DNA of 64,000 nucleotides from the NCBI RefSeq assembly GCF_047495875.1, contig NC_092467.1, positions 18,991,066-19,055,065 on the forward strand, read 5' to 3'. The translations under genes and the position numbers were made by a program. Below are positions 12,585 through 24,700 of the stretch, piece by piece (position 1 is the first letter of the stretch; each line of letters begins with the position of its first letter). The DNA comes from Pithys albifrons albifrons. Taxonomy: Eukaryota; Chordata; Aves; Passeriformes; Thamnophilidae. Below the pieces are notes generated by a model. That model made no database searches. It was not told where the DNA came from and saw nothing but the letters and a program-made list of their open reading frames with translations.

Positions 12585-12730
12585 CATGCGGGGATCCCGC
12601 CCCAGTGGCATGGCTCTGGGGCGCGGGGCAGGATGGGGGCTGTAGGCGGCAGCCGGTGGCAGCAACTCCCTCTGCAGCCAAGACGCCCAGGAAATTACCT
12701 TCTGGCAGTGCTGGGGCCGTCTCCAGCTGC

Positions 12731-13480
12731 GATATAGGTTTAGACGATTCCATGCGATTTGTTAATATGAAGATTTGTGTTCTGCATATTTTGTAGTTTT
12801 GATGCATAAAAATAATTTAGTTTGCTTCGCTGCAATGTAAAACACAGGAGACCCAGAGTATTTTCCTCTGTGCGAAGCACACAGTGCTGGTCTTTGATGC
12901 CACTCCGAGGTCCAACTAACCTTCTCATGGTAGGCAGAAGGGTTCCTTGCTGTCTTCTGTTTCAATCCGTACAGCTAGGAAGTTTCCTCTCCTAAAATGC
13001 CTCCTACTCTCCTTGGTTTGGCTTTGGCCTTATTTTACCTCTTCTTTTTGTACCGGTGCACGCAGGGGGTATTAGCAGCACGAATTAGGCAGCTGAAGAC
13101 TGGACACGGTTATCCGTGGCAGCAATGCCAAAGGGATGGTTTCCGCAGTGCAGTGAAACTGGCCCAGACCCAGGGCAGGAGAGCGTTTTCTTTGAAGTAC
13201 GGTTAAATAACTTTAATAGCTTAATTGTGTATGAGTGGAATGACTTAAGCATGTCAGCCGTTCCACTCAGTTCACTATACCACTAACTGCCCTTCATAAC
13301 TACAGTTCTGTGACCTGAAAGGAGTTTTTTGTTTGTTTGGAGGGGAGTAGGGGGTGTTGTTTGTTTGTTTGTTATGACGGGTGGAACACAGCTATTTATA
13401 ACATAAACATTAACTTTATTTCCCCTGGTGCAGAAGCCTAGGTCAATAAATCTAGAGCCGGCACTACCGCCCTGTAGCAA
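12731..13480. other. Spacer between two CpG islands
   Basis: This stretch of normal GC content separates the DNAI3 and MCOLN3 islands. It contains a 69-codon ORF at 12997-13206 (+) starting MPPTLLGLALALFYLFFLYR with a hydrophobic N terminus. I do not recognise that ORF, and it may be chance. A G/T-rich simple stretch lies at 13323-13375. Confidence 0.5.
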
Positions 13481-14050
13481 GTGTGGATTACAGAGCGGAG
13501 AGCCGCCCGTCACGTGCGGCAGGAGGGAGATGCACAGCCGGAGGTGAGACACACCGCGTGTGCCGGTGTGCACAGCACAGCCCCGCACAGAGGTCGGGAG
13601 GGCGCGGGGGCGGCCGCCGACACAGGGCGGCGGACACTGAGCTCCCACAGCCGCCCCCGCGGCGGCAGGACCCCCGGAGGCCGGGGAGAGGCAGGACCGG
13701 GACGCGGGGACAGGTACGGCTGGAGCCTTGAACAGCGCGGGGGGTGTGTGGGAAGTGTGCTATCGATCCCCGCCTTTTGGGTTCGCAGTGCCGCGGTGCA
13801 CGGGAGCGGCAGGGGCTGCCCTGGCGGCGGAGCGGGATGCTGGCGGCGTCGGGAGGCACCGTCGGCTCCCGCGTCCGTCCCCTGCGCGCCCCGCAAGGCT
13901 GCGGCAGCCGAGCTGAGGGCGGGGTGCTGTGAGCCTCCAGCGCTGCGAAGGGAAGGGAAAGGCAGATGAGCCGGGGGCGGCCGTGCCAAGGGTACGGGCT
14001 GTCCTGACAGCCCCGGCTGTGACCGCCCCGGCTCGGCGCGGGTTACGTGG
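13480..14050 (+). promoter_or_regulatory. MCOLN3: CpG island, probable MCOLN3 promoter and 5' non-coding exon
   Basis: This is a CpG-rich block 1.5-2 kb upstream of the first MCOLN3 coding exon. A strong donor (CAG at 13711-13713, then gtacgg) could end a 5' UTR exon that splices to the acceptor at 15529. The island contains the E-box GTCACGTGCG at 13509-13518. Long ORFs across it on both strands are composition artefacts. Confidence 0.65.
13509..13518. promoter_or_regulatory. CLEAR / M-box-like E-box
   Basis: GTCACGTGCG matches 8 of 10 positions of the CLEAR element GTCACGTGAC, with a full TCACGTG core. MiT/TFE factors (TFEB, TFE3, MITF) use this element at lysosomal genes. It lies about 200 bases before the candidate exon 1 donor of MCOLN3, which encodes an endolysosomal channel. 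Confidence 0.45.
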
Positions 14051-14240
14051 GACATGGCGCGCTGTTCCTCTCTGGAACGATGCCTCCAGCCCACCGTATG
14101 CACCAGAGGTGTATTTAGGGTTTTTTGGTTCATTTTGTTTGTTTTGGTTTTGTTTTTTAAATCCAGCACAGGACTACTGTAGTATCAAAGTAGGGGTTAA
14201 CTTAAGGAATGCTCGATCATCTGTGAGAAACATGAGTGGA

Positions 14241-14266
14241 ATACAATACAGCATATTGTATTGTAT
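14241..14266. repeat. Perfect 10-bp inverted repeat with 6-base loop
   Basis: ATACAATACA at 14241-14250 and its exact complement TGTATTGTAT at 14257-14266 flank gcatat. It lies just past the CpG island, in the presumed first intron of MCOLN3. Function unknown. Confidence 0.8.
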
Positions 14267-15529
14267 CCCGCGGGACAATGAAGACCTGATAAAACAGGAG
14301 CTGAACTTTTTTAAGCCTCTGTATGGGTCTATTCTTAGTGTTAAACTGCTGATTAAAAACTTTTCCTGCCTTCTCTGGCAGCTGGAGAAATTGAAGGTCT
14401 TGAACCATATGTGAAACAGACTGGTGTTCTGGTGTGTGCAGAGGCTGTTGGAGGAGACTGGATGTGACTGAGCAATTTTTACAATCAATCTTGCTGAGGA
14501 TTTTTTGTTTGAGTTATATAAAAAACTATTCTTATGTAAATCAAACCCACTTTGGCTAGTAAGACACATCTTTAAATTTATTCAGAGACTAGGCTGTCTC
14601 CTCAGTTCTTAATGTCCACAATCTTTTATCTGAAATAAATGTTCCTGGCTACCTCTTAAGTACTTTATAAAGCACTTATAAAATATTTGAGACTCAGTGA
14701 ATTTAGTATCAGTTCAAAATCTAAACATACTGAATACTATAGAGAGTAATGTCTCAAACCATGTTTTATAAAGTTCTCATCTAATCTTCCCCCTCATACT
14801 CAACTAAAATTGGAGCCTCTTTAGCTAATCACAATGCTTGAATACAGTTACCTTTTGGTCTTTTTGTTTGGTTCATGATTGCTGTTAGTTTGCACTGGGT
14901 CTTTTATGGCTGAAGAAATAGACATAATCTTATTAAATAACAAGTTAATGTTCTCGCGTAATTTATGTGAATTGCAATTTGTCATGGCTACATCTCCATT
15001 TCCAAGAGTGAACGAATGTATTACTAACATCGATGAAAAATGCTGTTTGTCTTGAAAATTCCATTTCTTTCAAGGGCTGGACATAGGCTTGTTGACATGG
15101 GGGGAAATACTAACTACAGCAGTAGATAAGTTTTCCAGAAGAGTGAGTGCTCATGAGAGGCTTTTGGTGCTCTTCTGGACACAGAAGGAAATGAGTCAGG
15201 ATGTCTTGCATATATGCTCTGGTTATCAAGTGAGAGAGGAAGAAGCTTTCAGCAAGTGACTCCATAATTCCAAATGGACAGTAATTCCACTATTAACATA
15301 AGTGCCCTAGCAGCCTATCTGCACATTTAAGAACTTACTCAAACTTTTCTTTGAGTTCTGCAGAACATGTGCAATAACACAAGAAATGTTGAAATTCAGT
15401 GTAATGTGCAAGTGCCTTTCACAGAAGATAAACATCTTTGGAATCCAGGTTGTTAGTACAGACCAGTCTGGGGTTACTATATGCATGCTTGCATGTTTTT
15501 CAAGTGACACGGACTGCTTTTCATTTCAG

Positions 15530-15759
15530 AGATGGAAAATCCTGAAGTGGCTGTGAGCAGCTGCGGTGCTCACAATGATGAAAACCTTTGCAGCTACAAA
15601 CGACATCCATCAGTATCACAGGAGGGGCTTTTGGAAGACCAGCTCAGAAGAAAGTTAAAATTTTTCTTCATGAACCCGTGTGAGAAATTTTGGGCCCGGG
15701 GCAGAAAGCCTTGGAAACTTGGGATTCAGTTACTCAAAATAGTAATGGTTACAGTTCAG
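15530..15759 (+). CDS. MCOLN3: MCOLN3 exon with start codon
   Basis: The acceptor tttcag ends at 15529 and the ATG is at 15532. The exon encodes 76 residues starting [18 protein letters not shown] and including [20 protein letters not shown]. The donor is CAG then gtgagt. This ATG aligns with the human start MADPEVVVSS. Confidence 0.95.
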
Positions 15760-18700
15760 GTGAGTACCTATGGAAGCAGAAACTCTTCTTATCCCTTGGG
15801 AAGTCAAATGAGTGAAGGTGACAAGCTATTCATGGTGTGGTGCAGAGAAAGGGAAAGTATGATAGACTGCAAAACCACCTGATTTGCGTATATGTACCTT
15901 AGATCCCAGGTGGTATAATTTTCTCCTAAAACTATTGACTGAAAAAATAGCTTTCCTAAGAGTAGTGATAAAAGGAACCATGTTTAAGGGTTCAACTTAA
16001 TTTCTTACTTTACTTTTTTTCTTTCTTGTTTTTCCCCCAATGGATGGCATCTTTACACATCTGTTACCCCAATACCTGCTTCACTGTTGTGTTTGAGGGA
16101 AGGAAAAGTCACCTGTGTTTCAATATCACAGTGATAGGAACTGAAAGGGGTGACATTTTTTTATGATGTGTCCTTATATCTTGCATATGGTATACAAACT
16201 TGCATTGAAAAAAACCTCAGAAATTCTTTACCACTTTCTCTCTCTCCTAGCCTTGCACTATAGATTTCATATAACACATTTATCTGCTGCCCAAAACACA
16301 ATTGTTTGTCTGAAAGTTCTGTGGTTAAGGAGGAAGAAGGTCTTTAATAAAAACTTTCTAACGCCTCAGGTGATGATCCTTCAGAGTTGTCCATATGTGA
16401 TTTACCTTTATGGTGGTGTCAGTCCTATGAAAGTACCCATACAGAGAAGAATGTTTTCCATGGTTACATGAATGATGGGACAAACTGTAAAAATTAGAGT
16501 TCTTCTGTTGTACATGTGGCAGCATGTTTGTGTCCCTTATTGCTGCAGTTTTAATTATGTCTTCATTCTCTGATTGTCATCTCTCCCATTTTGCAACTAA
16601 TAGTAAAATTTGATAGTGGAAGAACCTAAATAAAAAAGAAACTAATGCTAGTCTTTTCAGAGAAAATCTGCCTGTAGGTAATTCAGTATTAGCATTGTTG
16701 GTTTGCTGCTGTATTCCTGTGTGCCCAGAATGCTGAGCTTGCCCACAGATCATCTCAGTATCTTTGTAATTGAATTACCCTTATCAAAACCTATGTATCG
16801 AGTTTGAATCATGGCCATAAAACTAATCAGTAGGCTACCGATTCAGACTTATCTCTGATAAGTTTCTTCACAATACACCTGACCCCAGATCTGAAACAAT
16901 AGTCAAGAGAATTGTTAGCTCCCAGAAAAAATGCACTGCATACTTCTAGAAACCTTTTCCAGCCTGGATAATAGCTAACAGGATTTTTTGCTAACTTTTC
17001 ATGAGCAGTTGTATTACATTTTTTTACCAGCTTCAGAGGTTATCCTGTTATAAGCACAGTTTTGTTCAGTTATTCTCTAAGCAACTTTCACAGAAATCTG
17101 AGGGAGAGATGTTTGTTTTTTGAGTTGTCCCCAGTTTACCTTTTGTATGCTGGATTAAGGTCTTCAAAGTGGGGTCTTGTTAAGTCTTGTCCTGCCTTTT
17201 TGGCTGAGGAACTCTGATATTCCCCAAGGCAATTCAATTGACGCCAGGCTGAACTAACAAAACAAGTGTAACAGTATATAGGGAGCTTGAATTTGAGATG
17301 GTATGCTTTTCTTTGTAAAAATGAGAGTCCTTGGCCAAAATGCTGGTAAACATGTTAGAAGAGCATTCTTGAGACCCACTCTTTAAGTCACGCTTGCTTT
17401 TGATCAGCTGTGAAATGGAGCAGCCTGCATGTGACTGTCATGTCTACCAGCATGACAAAAGAGTGGCTGTTTGTAACACAGGATTCATATATTAATCCAG
17501 AAGCACACTTTGTCTTTAAACAGGAAATGTAAATGTCTTTTTCAGTTGGTGGTTTTTGGATTAAGCAATCAAATGGTGGTTGCCTTCAAAGAAGAGAACA
17601 CTGTTGCATTCAAACATCTCTTCTTGAAAGGATATATGGACAGAATGGATGATACCTATGCTGTATACACACAAACAGACGTCTATGATCAGATATTCTT
17701 TGCAGTAAACCAGGTGAGGATTGTTGCTGCAATGTATAAAATATCCTCTTTGCCTGGGTACCTTTTCTTGAACTGAACTTCTGTGCCAGTTGCTTAAGAC
17801 TAAAACATCAACTCATTTAGGTGTTCTGTCATTGCTGGAGCATTGTACTTTTGGTGACATCCTTAAAGCTAATCAGTATACTAGTTCTAGAGTAAAAGCA
17901 GTCCTTGGATCTGAGCCAGAATTTTGTGCAAGGCTTTCCAGTAAGAACTGTAAAGAGAAAAATATGATAAGCAAAAAGGTATTTCGATCCAAATCCTGTA
18001 CTTACTGTTTTTGTCAAACACCTGGAAGTGTTTGAGGGCTCAGCTGTAGAGTGGTTTAGGTTTCACAGTTCTTTAGGTGATCTTTTAAATAAGAGATGGG
18101 TTATGACAAAGATCCAAACACTTCTGGGTTTGCTTTGTTTTGTTGTTTTGTTCGGTTGGTTGGTTTGGGATTTTGGTGGGGTTTTTGTGTTAGTTTGTTT
18201 ATTTGTTTTTCTCAGAAACTAACAGTTTTGGTGCCATTTAAGTTGGTTTGTTTGTTCTGAACTTTAGTACTTACAGCTGCCCAACATCTCTGTTGGAAAC
18301 CATGCTTATGAGAAGAGGGGAGCAGAAGAGACAGCTCTGGCCATTTGTCAGCAGTTCTACAAGCGAGGAATCATCTGCCCTGGAAATGACACCTTTGATA
18401 TAGACCCAGAGATTGTGACTGGTGATGAACCTAATCTATTGTATCAGTTCTTTGGGAGGAGGGACCCTACATTTACAAAAAATACTTAAAAAGCCCCCCA
18501 CAGTACTTATGATCTTGCCACATGATCTGTATTGAACTTATGATCAGCCAAAACTGGTAAGAAAAGTGCTGTGTAACCACTAGCCTTCACCTCCAGGGTA
18601 ACAATCTTTTATGTCTATTGCCACAAAAATGTGATGAGTTGTTCGCACTGATGGTCATCTAATATAGGTATTTGGGACTAATTTCAGGAGCCTTCCCTCT

Positions 18701-21700
18701 GAATTCATGATGATTAACTTGGCAGGTGTCCAGGGGAGCTAGTGTATTTGCCAGCTTCTAAAATGACTCCTCACTCAAGCATGCTATCTTGTCTGGTATA
18801 GCCAACGGCTCATTGCAGCCTCGGGAGTGGAACAGGCAGATTACGGTAAAAGAACATGATAACCCATGAGATATTGTTGTGAGTCCTTATCCATTCCAGA
18901 GTGCTTGTATATTGAGCCAATGACACCGTTAGACAACACAACAGTGGGAAAGCACAATTTGAATTTCACTCTGGATTTCCACAGGTGAGGAGGAACGAGC
19001 ACCTCCTGTGTTGGGGTATTGGTGCATTTTCCACATGAAAAGCTAATATGATGCTCTGTTGCAGACTGGTGACAGTGCAACTTATGTTCAATCTGAAGGC
19101 AATCAACCTCCAGACTGTTCGACACCATGAGCTCCCTGACTGTTACGATTTCACTCTGAGGGTATGTGGAAGCCTGATATGTGTCTTTCTGTTCAAAACA
19201 AGAAATTGATCTTGCTGGTTTACTGTACATAGTCAGTGCAGATATTTTCTGAAGAGTGTTGGGCACCAATGGGTCAGTGGTGTCTGGATTACTCTGTCAT
19301 GCCTTAGAGTACCCTGTAAATAACCATCAGTTGTGACTGGGACGTTAAGCTTTGAGGGATTGTGATGTGATCCTGAAGCACTTGCTTGGCTTACAGCCTC
19401 TTGTGTTCTAATCCATGTGAAGTACAATCGAAGCATAAATCTCTTCTCTTTAGAGAGATGCTTCTGGGAAAGGTGGTTTTCAGTTCATAGGGGACTGAGA
19501 AAGCAGTTTAAAAGAATTTCACCTACTAGGTAGTTATCAGGCAATTTGTGGCAAATACATCTTTCACCAGATTTTTGTTTCTCTGTGACAGCATTTATTT
19601 GAAGAACCTGGAATTACCTTAAGCTTAAACAAGTTTGGTAACTTATCCCCTATAAGAATAATTCTGAATCATTATGCAAGCTTAGCAATACAATGGGCTT
19701 CATATATAATGGTTTAACTTTATAAAAACATGAACCTTTTATGTTTGTTGTGGTTTCTGGGTGTTTTGTCTTTTTTTTTTCAATACAGATAGTGTTTGAC
19801 AATAAAGCACACAGTGGAAGAATTAAAATAAGTCTAGACAACGATATAGAGATCAGGGAATGCAAAGACTGGCATGTTTCTGGATCAAGTAAGTGGCATA
19901 AATGTGTTCAAATTTTCAAGCTGAAATTTTGCTTCATGAGCACAATATTTGTTAACTTTTTCTTTATTAAAAGATGAAGCACCATTGACATATAGTCTCT
20001 AATATGTGAACTCTACATCCTGACTTTCTAAGGAGTCATTGTTCTTCAACCTCTGATCTGAAATCCTGGGAACCCAACCACACCATTACTTTCCTTAGCA
20101 GTTCTCAAAGCTTGCACCACTAATAATGTCAAACAAAAAATTTTTCCATGCTTCACTGTGCATCCTTTTGGCTTTGACTACTGCACTTACACTGCTCATT
20201 TCCTAAGGTAGGGCTGTGAACTGTTCTAGCACCAGGCAACAGGACACATGATAGTGGTGGAAAGTTGAAACTGATTTACTCTTGTTTCAGGACTTAGCAC
20301 TAGGGAAGATAAGGAAGCACTGTTGCTAGGGCTTGCTGGAATGAAATGGTTAAACACTTCTTACTGTTGCTTAAATGTTGTTTGCTGTGTATTTGAGATG
20401 TACAGTGGTTGAATTACTTATATAGTGGCTCACAAGAGTAAGCCAGCTTTATTGGCAGCTATTTGGTCTGGTCAAAACATCATATGACCTTTTTTATTAG
20501 AGAAAATAATCTCTTTGGTAGTCAGAAGCTTTATAGAACTTTAAATTCCACTATTTTTTTTTGAAGTATGCAATAGGATGAACCAGGTCCCTTTCTTCTA
20601 CTTTTGCCACTTTCCCCGTTGCTATGCCTATGTTAGGGAATGAAAAGCGCACAGTGAAAACTGAGAGTTGGTATTTTTTTTAAATATCCAGACTGGAATG
20701 AATTTTGAGGCATTTAGTTAGGTGCATCACAGAGTACAAAACACACCCACGAACGCGAGTTCCACCAAACACTGCTGGGCTTGCTCGCCGCCGTGCCGGG
20801 AGTGCCCAGCAGAGGCCGATGCCTGCCCGCCCGCTGTCCTCGCTCAGGGTCCACGCTCGGGTCTGAGGTTTGCCTCTCTAAAAGTCTTCAAAACCATCTC
20901 CTGGACTACCCCGTATTATTTTCTGAAAATAAATGAAAAATAGAAAGGTAATGATTGCAATTGGATAATAACAACTTGTTGCTGTACCGGACTATGCTGC
21001 GAAAACCACTCAAATGGCAGCAGTACATGCAGCAAGAAGCGGGTGGGCTTTTTCTGAGTAGTGCAGTTTGTGAAGTCAGCCAGAACTTCGGTAACCCATT
21101 CTATGTAATTGCTGCATCTTCTTGCAAATTTAGCATTAAGTTGTCTGAGGTTTTTTTCCTCCCTCATTCTTTTAGCATTAAAAATCAAATCCTTATACAG
21201 TCTCGCCTAGTTTCAGAAGTACGATAGGTATAAAAACAAACAAAAAAAAGATGTCTAGTGGTAGATTTGTTGCAAAATTTGACCTTAGATTATCAAGAAT
21301 GTGAATTTTAGTAACATAAGAGATGGACAACTCATGTAGCTCAAGGCTGATCTTGCTAGCTGAGCAGCAGTACAGATTATCTATACTGCTCTAGGACAGA
21401 AAACCTATCTGATAGTCAAATAGTGGTCTGAAAAAGAAGATACTGTAAAGTCCCTAGGTTTTGTTTGGTTGGTTGGTTTTTGTTTTGTTTTGTTTTTGCG
21501 AAGTTCCGTTACTGCAAAGGCCATTCCAGTGCTTGTAAAATGTTTAACTCTTGCCTCTAATTCTGCAGGGCTCTAAGAAGGAATCACACTCTGGTATATT
21601 TTGATGTATAAGCATTCCTAAATTTACTCATGTAGTATCTATAGTGCAGATGCACTTTGTGTCTCGTATGAAAATGTCGGATAAACTTCTGTGGGAAAAA

Positions 21701-24700
21701 TGCTAAGATTTTTCTTTTCAGTTGTATAAACACAGTTAACATCAAAACAACAAAACTTCAACACTCCAGATGATTAACAAAATGATATGCATCTGACAAT
21801 AAACGTGTGCATTTTTGTTTTTGCAGTACAGAAGAACACTCATTACATGATGATCTTCGATGCTTTTGTCATATTGACTTGTCTGGCCTCATTGGTACTT
21901 TGCACACGATCAGTGATTAAAGGAATTTGGCTCCAAAGGGTGGGTATAACTCCTTCCTTGGAAAGTCTCGTCTTATATTAGTCTGATTAACTGTTTTCTT
22001 TCCTCCTTTGCCCTAGGAATTTGTAAGCTTTTTCCTGTATTATTATAAGAAAGAAGTGTCTTTTAGTGATCAAATGGAGTTTGTCAATGGATGGTACATC
22101 TTGATTATGGTTAGTGATGTCTTAACTATTGTTGGATCAACACTAAAGATGGAGATACAAGCCAAGGTAAGCTTTTTACACTGTCAAGTGGAAGCAAAAC
22201 TGCTTCTGTCCGACCTAGGTTTAAATCTCTTGGGTGACTTTATGCTGGTTATACTTGATTCTGAGTGGCATGAAATTTTAGAACTCTTTCTTCTCCTCTG
22301 TTGTAACTGATAGGCGTTGCTTCCAGTACTAAGACATAAAATCTTCAAATATCACTAGATAATATAGTTCTAATTATCTTTGCTTCTTGTGACTCTGAGG
22401 AATAAAATGAACTTAATATCTGAAAGTTTAAGACTATTGACTTCCTCTTTTTCTCATTTAAGAACAATTCTATCTGCTCATTTGATGGATTTTTTAAAAT
22501 TTAGCATTTAACTTTTTGAATCCTGTTTAACAAATGTTTAACTAGCACAGAATCTCTCTCCTTAAATATAACTTTGCTGCTTTCCCAGCCTCTGGTTTCC
22601 AGTATGTACATAACAGTCAGCCAGAGACAGGTTCTAGGTCCTCAGTTTCTAAAGTAAACTTGATATAGAAAAAAACCCCAAAGCTGTAAAATCGTATTAT
22701 GTGCAGCCAGAATTAGAGAAGAAAACTTATTATAATATGCTATCCAGAAACACTCTGATATTCAGATAATGTTATTTTTCACAAGATCTGTAACAGACTT
22801 TGAAGTGTGACATTGCAACATAATGGACTTTGGACAGTAGTGATGAAAGCATGAGGCTGAAATCCATCTGCTGACAGCTCAACTATCATGAACACCCTGT
22901 ACAAATTGCCCTATCTTACCTTAGGAACTACACACTCAGTTCTTAAGAATAGAAAGAACCTATGAAGAAGTTGGCTACAGTAAGAGATAGCTACGTCCTG
23001 CTTTGGGAAAAGCAAAGAAGAGAATAAGATTGGAATCAGGTCTTGCATTTGGGATTCTGATCTCATATTATAAATACATCTGTTTATACGTGTTTCTTTT
23101 CTAAGAAAGTATTTTACTTAAATTCTTCTCTATGGTACATTTCACTTCATTTTGCAAATCTTGTGAACCATAATAACAAGATCTTGCTCCATGTCACTGT
23201 ATGAAAGTGGTTGAATATCAAGTTCACATTAAAGTAGCCTAAATTTGTTTCTTGTCAAGCTCCAAATGAATTATGTTAATAGAAAAGATTAGCCAATATT
23301 TATCCATTGCCAATATCTGTTTATTTGTCATTATCTATCTATAATATCTATTATCTGTATTTTATTCTTAGGAGAATAATAACAGAAATGAATGAAAACT
23401 TCTTATTCAAGTAAGCTGTCATGATCCATTTCAGAGTAGAGCTGCAGTTCAGGAACAGGTTATATGCTAACTTGGATGAAAACAGGCCAGTATGTATAGA
23501 TTGAAAAAACCAGTGAAGTGCCAATAAAATATAAATGAAGTTCTGGTTAGAATTACGTAGAAGCTAATTAGTCTTCTCCTTGATAGTTTTCTACATCTCA
23601 TAGTTCCCAACTACCTAACAAGATCCTGCTTAGTATTTCTCTGAGCAATGCTGACAAGTCATGCTCTTTTTTACAAACAGCTTTTTCTACCTACTGGAAA
23701 AATCTTCTTTCTTCCGTGGTTCTAAATTCATGTCTATACTGTCCTTTGGGATGCAGTGGAGAAATTCCTAAGCTGCTCTGTGGAATCTGTCCTTGCAGAT
23801 TCCACAAGCAATTGCTGCAGATCTGGAAGCAGCATAAAAATGTTTGCAGTGCCACTCTGCAGATCTTGGTGAGCCAGGTACAGAGGGGGTGCCTCTGCAC
23901 CTGCAGCACACCTGCCCATTTGGTCTGGCAAATGAAGCTCATCTTGTCAGTCTGTTTTACAAACAGTCCTGTGTAAAGGCATATGAAATGAGTTACACTT
24001 GAAAGTGCCCTTGTTCTCTAATGCATATTACCTCAAACTAATTTCTAATAGGAGAGTTTGAGAAGGAAAAAATGTTTCTTACCAGATCTATGTAGTAATG
24101 AGAGTCACAATTTAGAACCTGCCAGTTGTTATAATAATTAATTTTTTTCTTTCTTATTTTAATTCTTTATTTGTTCTCATTTTTTTCAGAGTCTGACAAG
24201 TTATGATGTCTGTAGCATACTCCTAGGAACATCCACTATGCTTGTGTGGCTTGGAATCATTCGCTACCTAGGTTTCTTTCAGAAGTATAATGTAAGGATC
24301 TCCTGAGATCTTCGTACTGTTGGTATTTATTCTGCTTGTTGCTATATGAGGACCGAAAGAAGTGTCTGGTTGAATTCTAATTGTTTGCATTGCTTTGTGC
24401 AGCTTCTCATCCTAACACTGAGGGCAGCATTACCCAATGTAATGAGGTTCAGCTGTTGTGCTGCTATGATCTACCTGGGCTATTGTTTCTGTGGATGGAT
24501 TGTACTGGGACCATACCATGCAAAGGTAATGTACTTAAATGAAAAAAGACAACTTGTTTTCTAAGTTTCCACGCCAAGACTTCCCTTAATATAAAAATAG
24601 TGCATCTTCAACATGATGCTGCTCTGTTTGAGGAGTCTGACTTCCATGACTCAATCAGACTATCCTCGAGTTATGAAAGCTCTGAGTCAGAAGTGGAAGC

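Larger units (their letters stand above)
12070..12730. promoter_or_regulatory. DNAI3: CpG island, probable DNAI3 promoter
   Basis: The sequence changes abruptly from AT-rich to strongly GC- and CpG-rich with poly-C and poly-G tracts. It lies upstream of the DNAI3 start-codon exon, whose acceptor demands a 5' exon. The island contains an RFX X-box-like site (12471-12484) and a ZNF143-type site (12566-12584), which fits a cilia gene promoter. The transcription start and exon 1 donor cannot be placed with confidence. Confidence 0.65.

Noticed and set aside
12003..12807. Multiple ORFs up to 241 codons in the 12-kb CpG island
   Set aside because: Same reason: stop-poor GC-rich sequence, overlapping frames on both strands, no recognisable domain.
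13481..14414. ORFs of 120-219 codons in the 13.5-kb CpG island
   Set aside because: Arg/Pro/Ala-rich composition on both strands and no family resemblance; treated as promoter DNA.
18120..18215. G/T-rich stretch with many gtttg/ggttg units, also at 13323-13375, 14120-14160 and 21462-21500
   Set aside because: Simple-sequence drift of the type common in bird introns; no element body, no array of equal units, so not a CRISPR or structured repeat.
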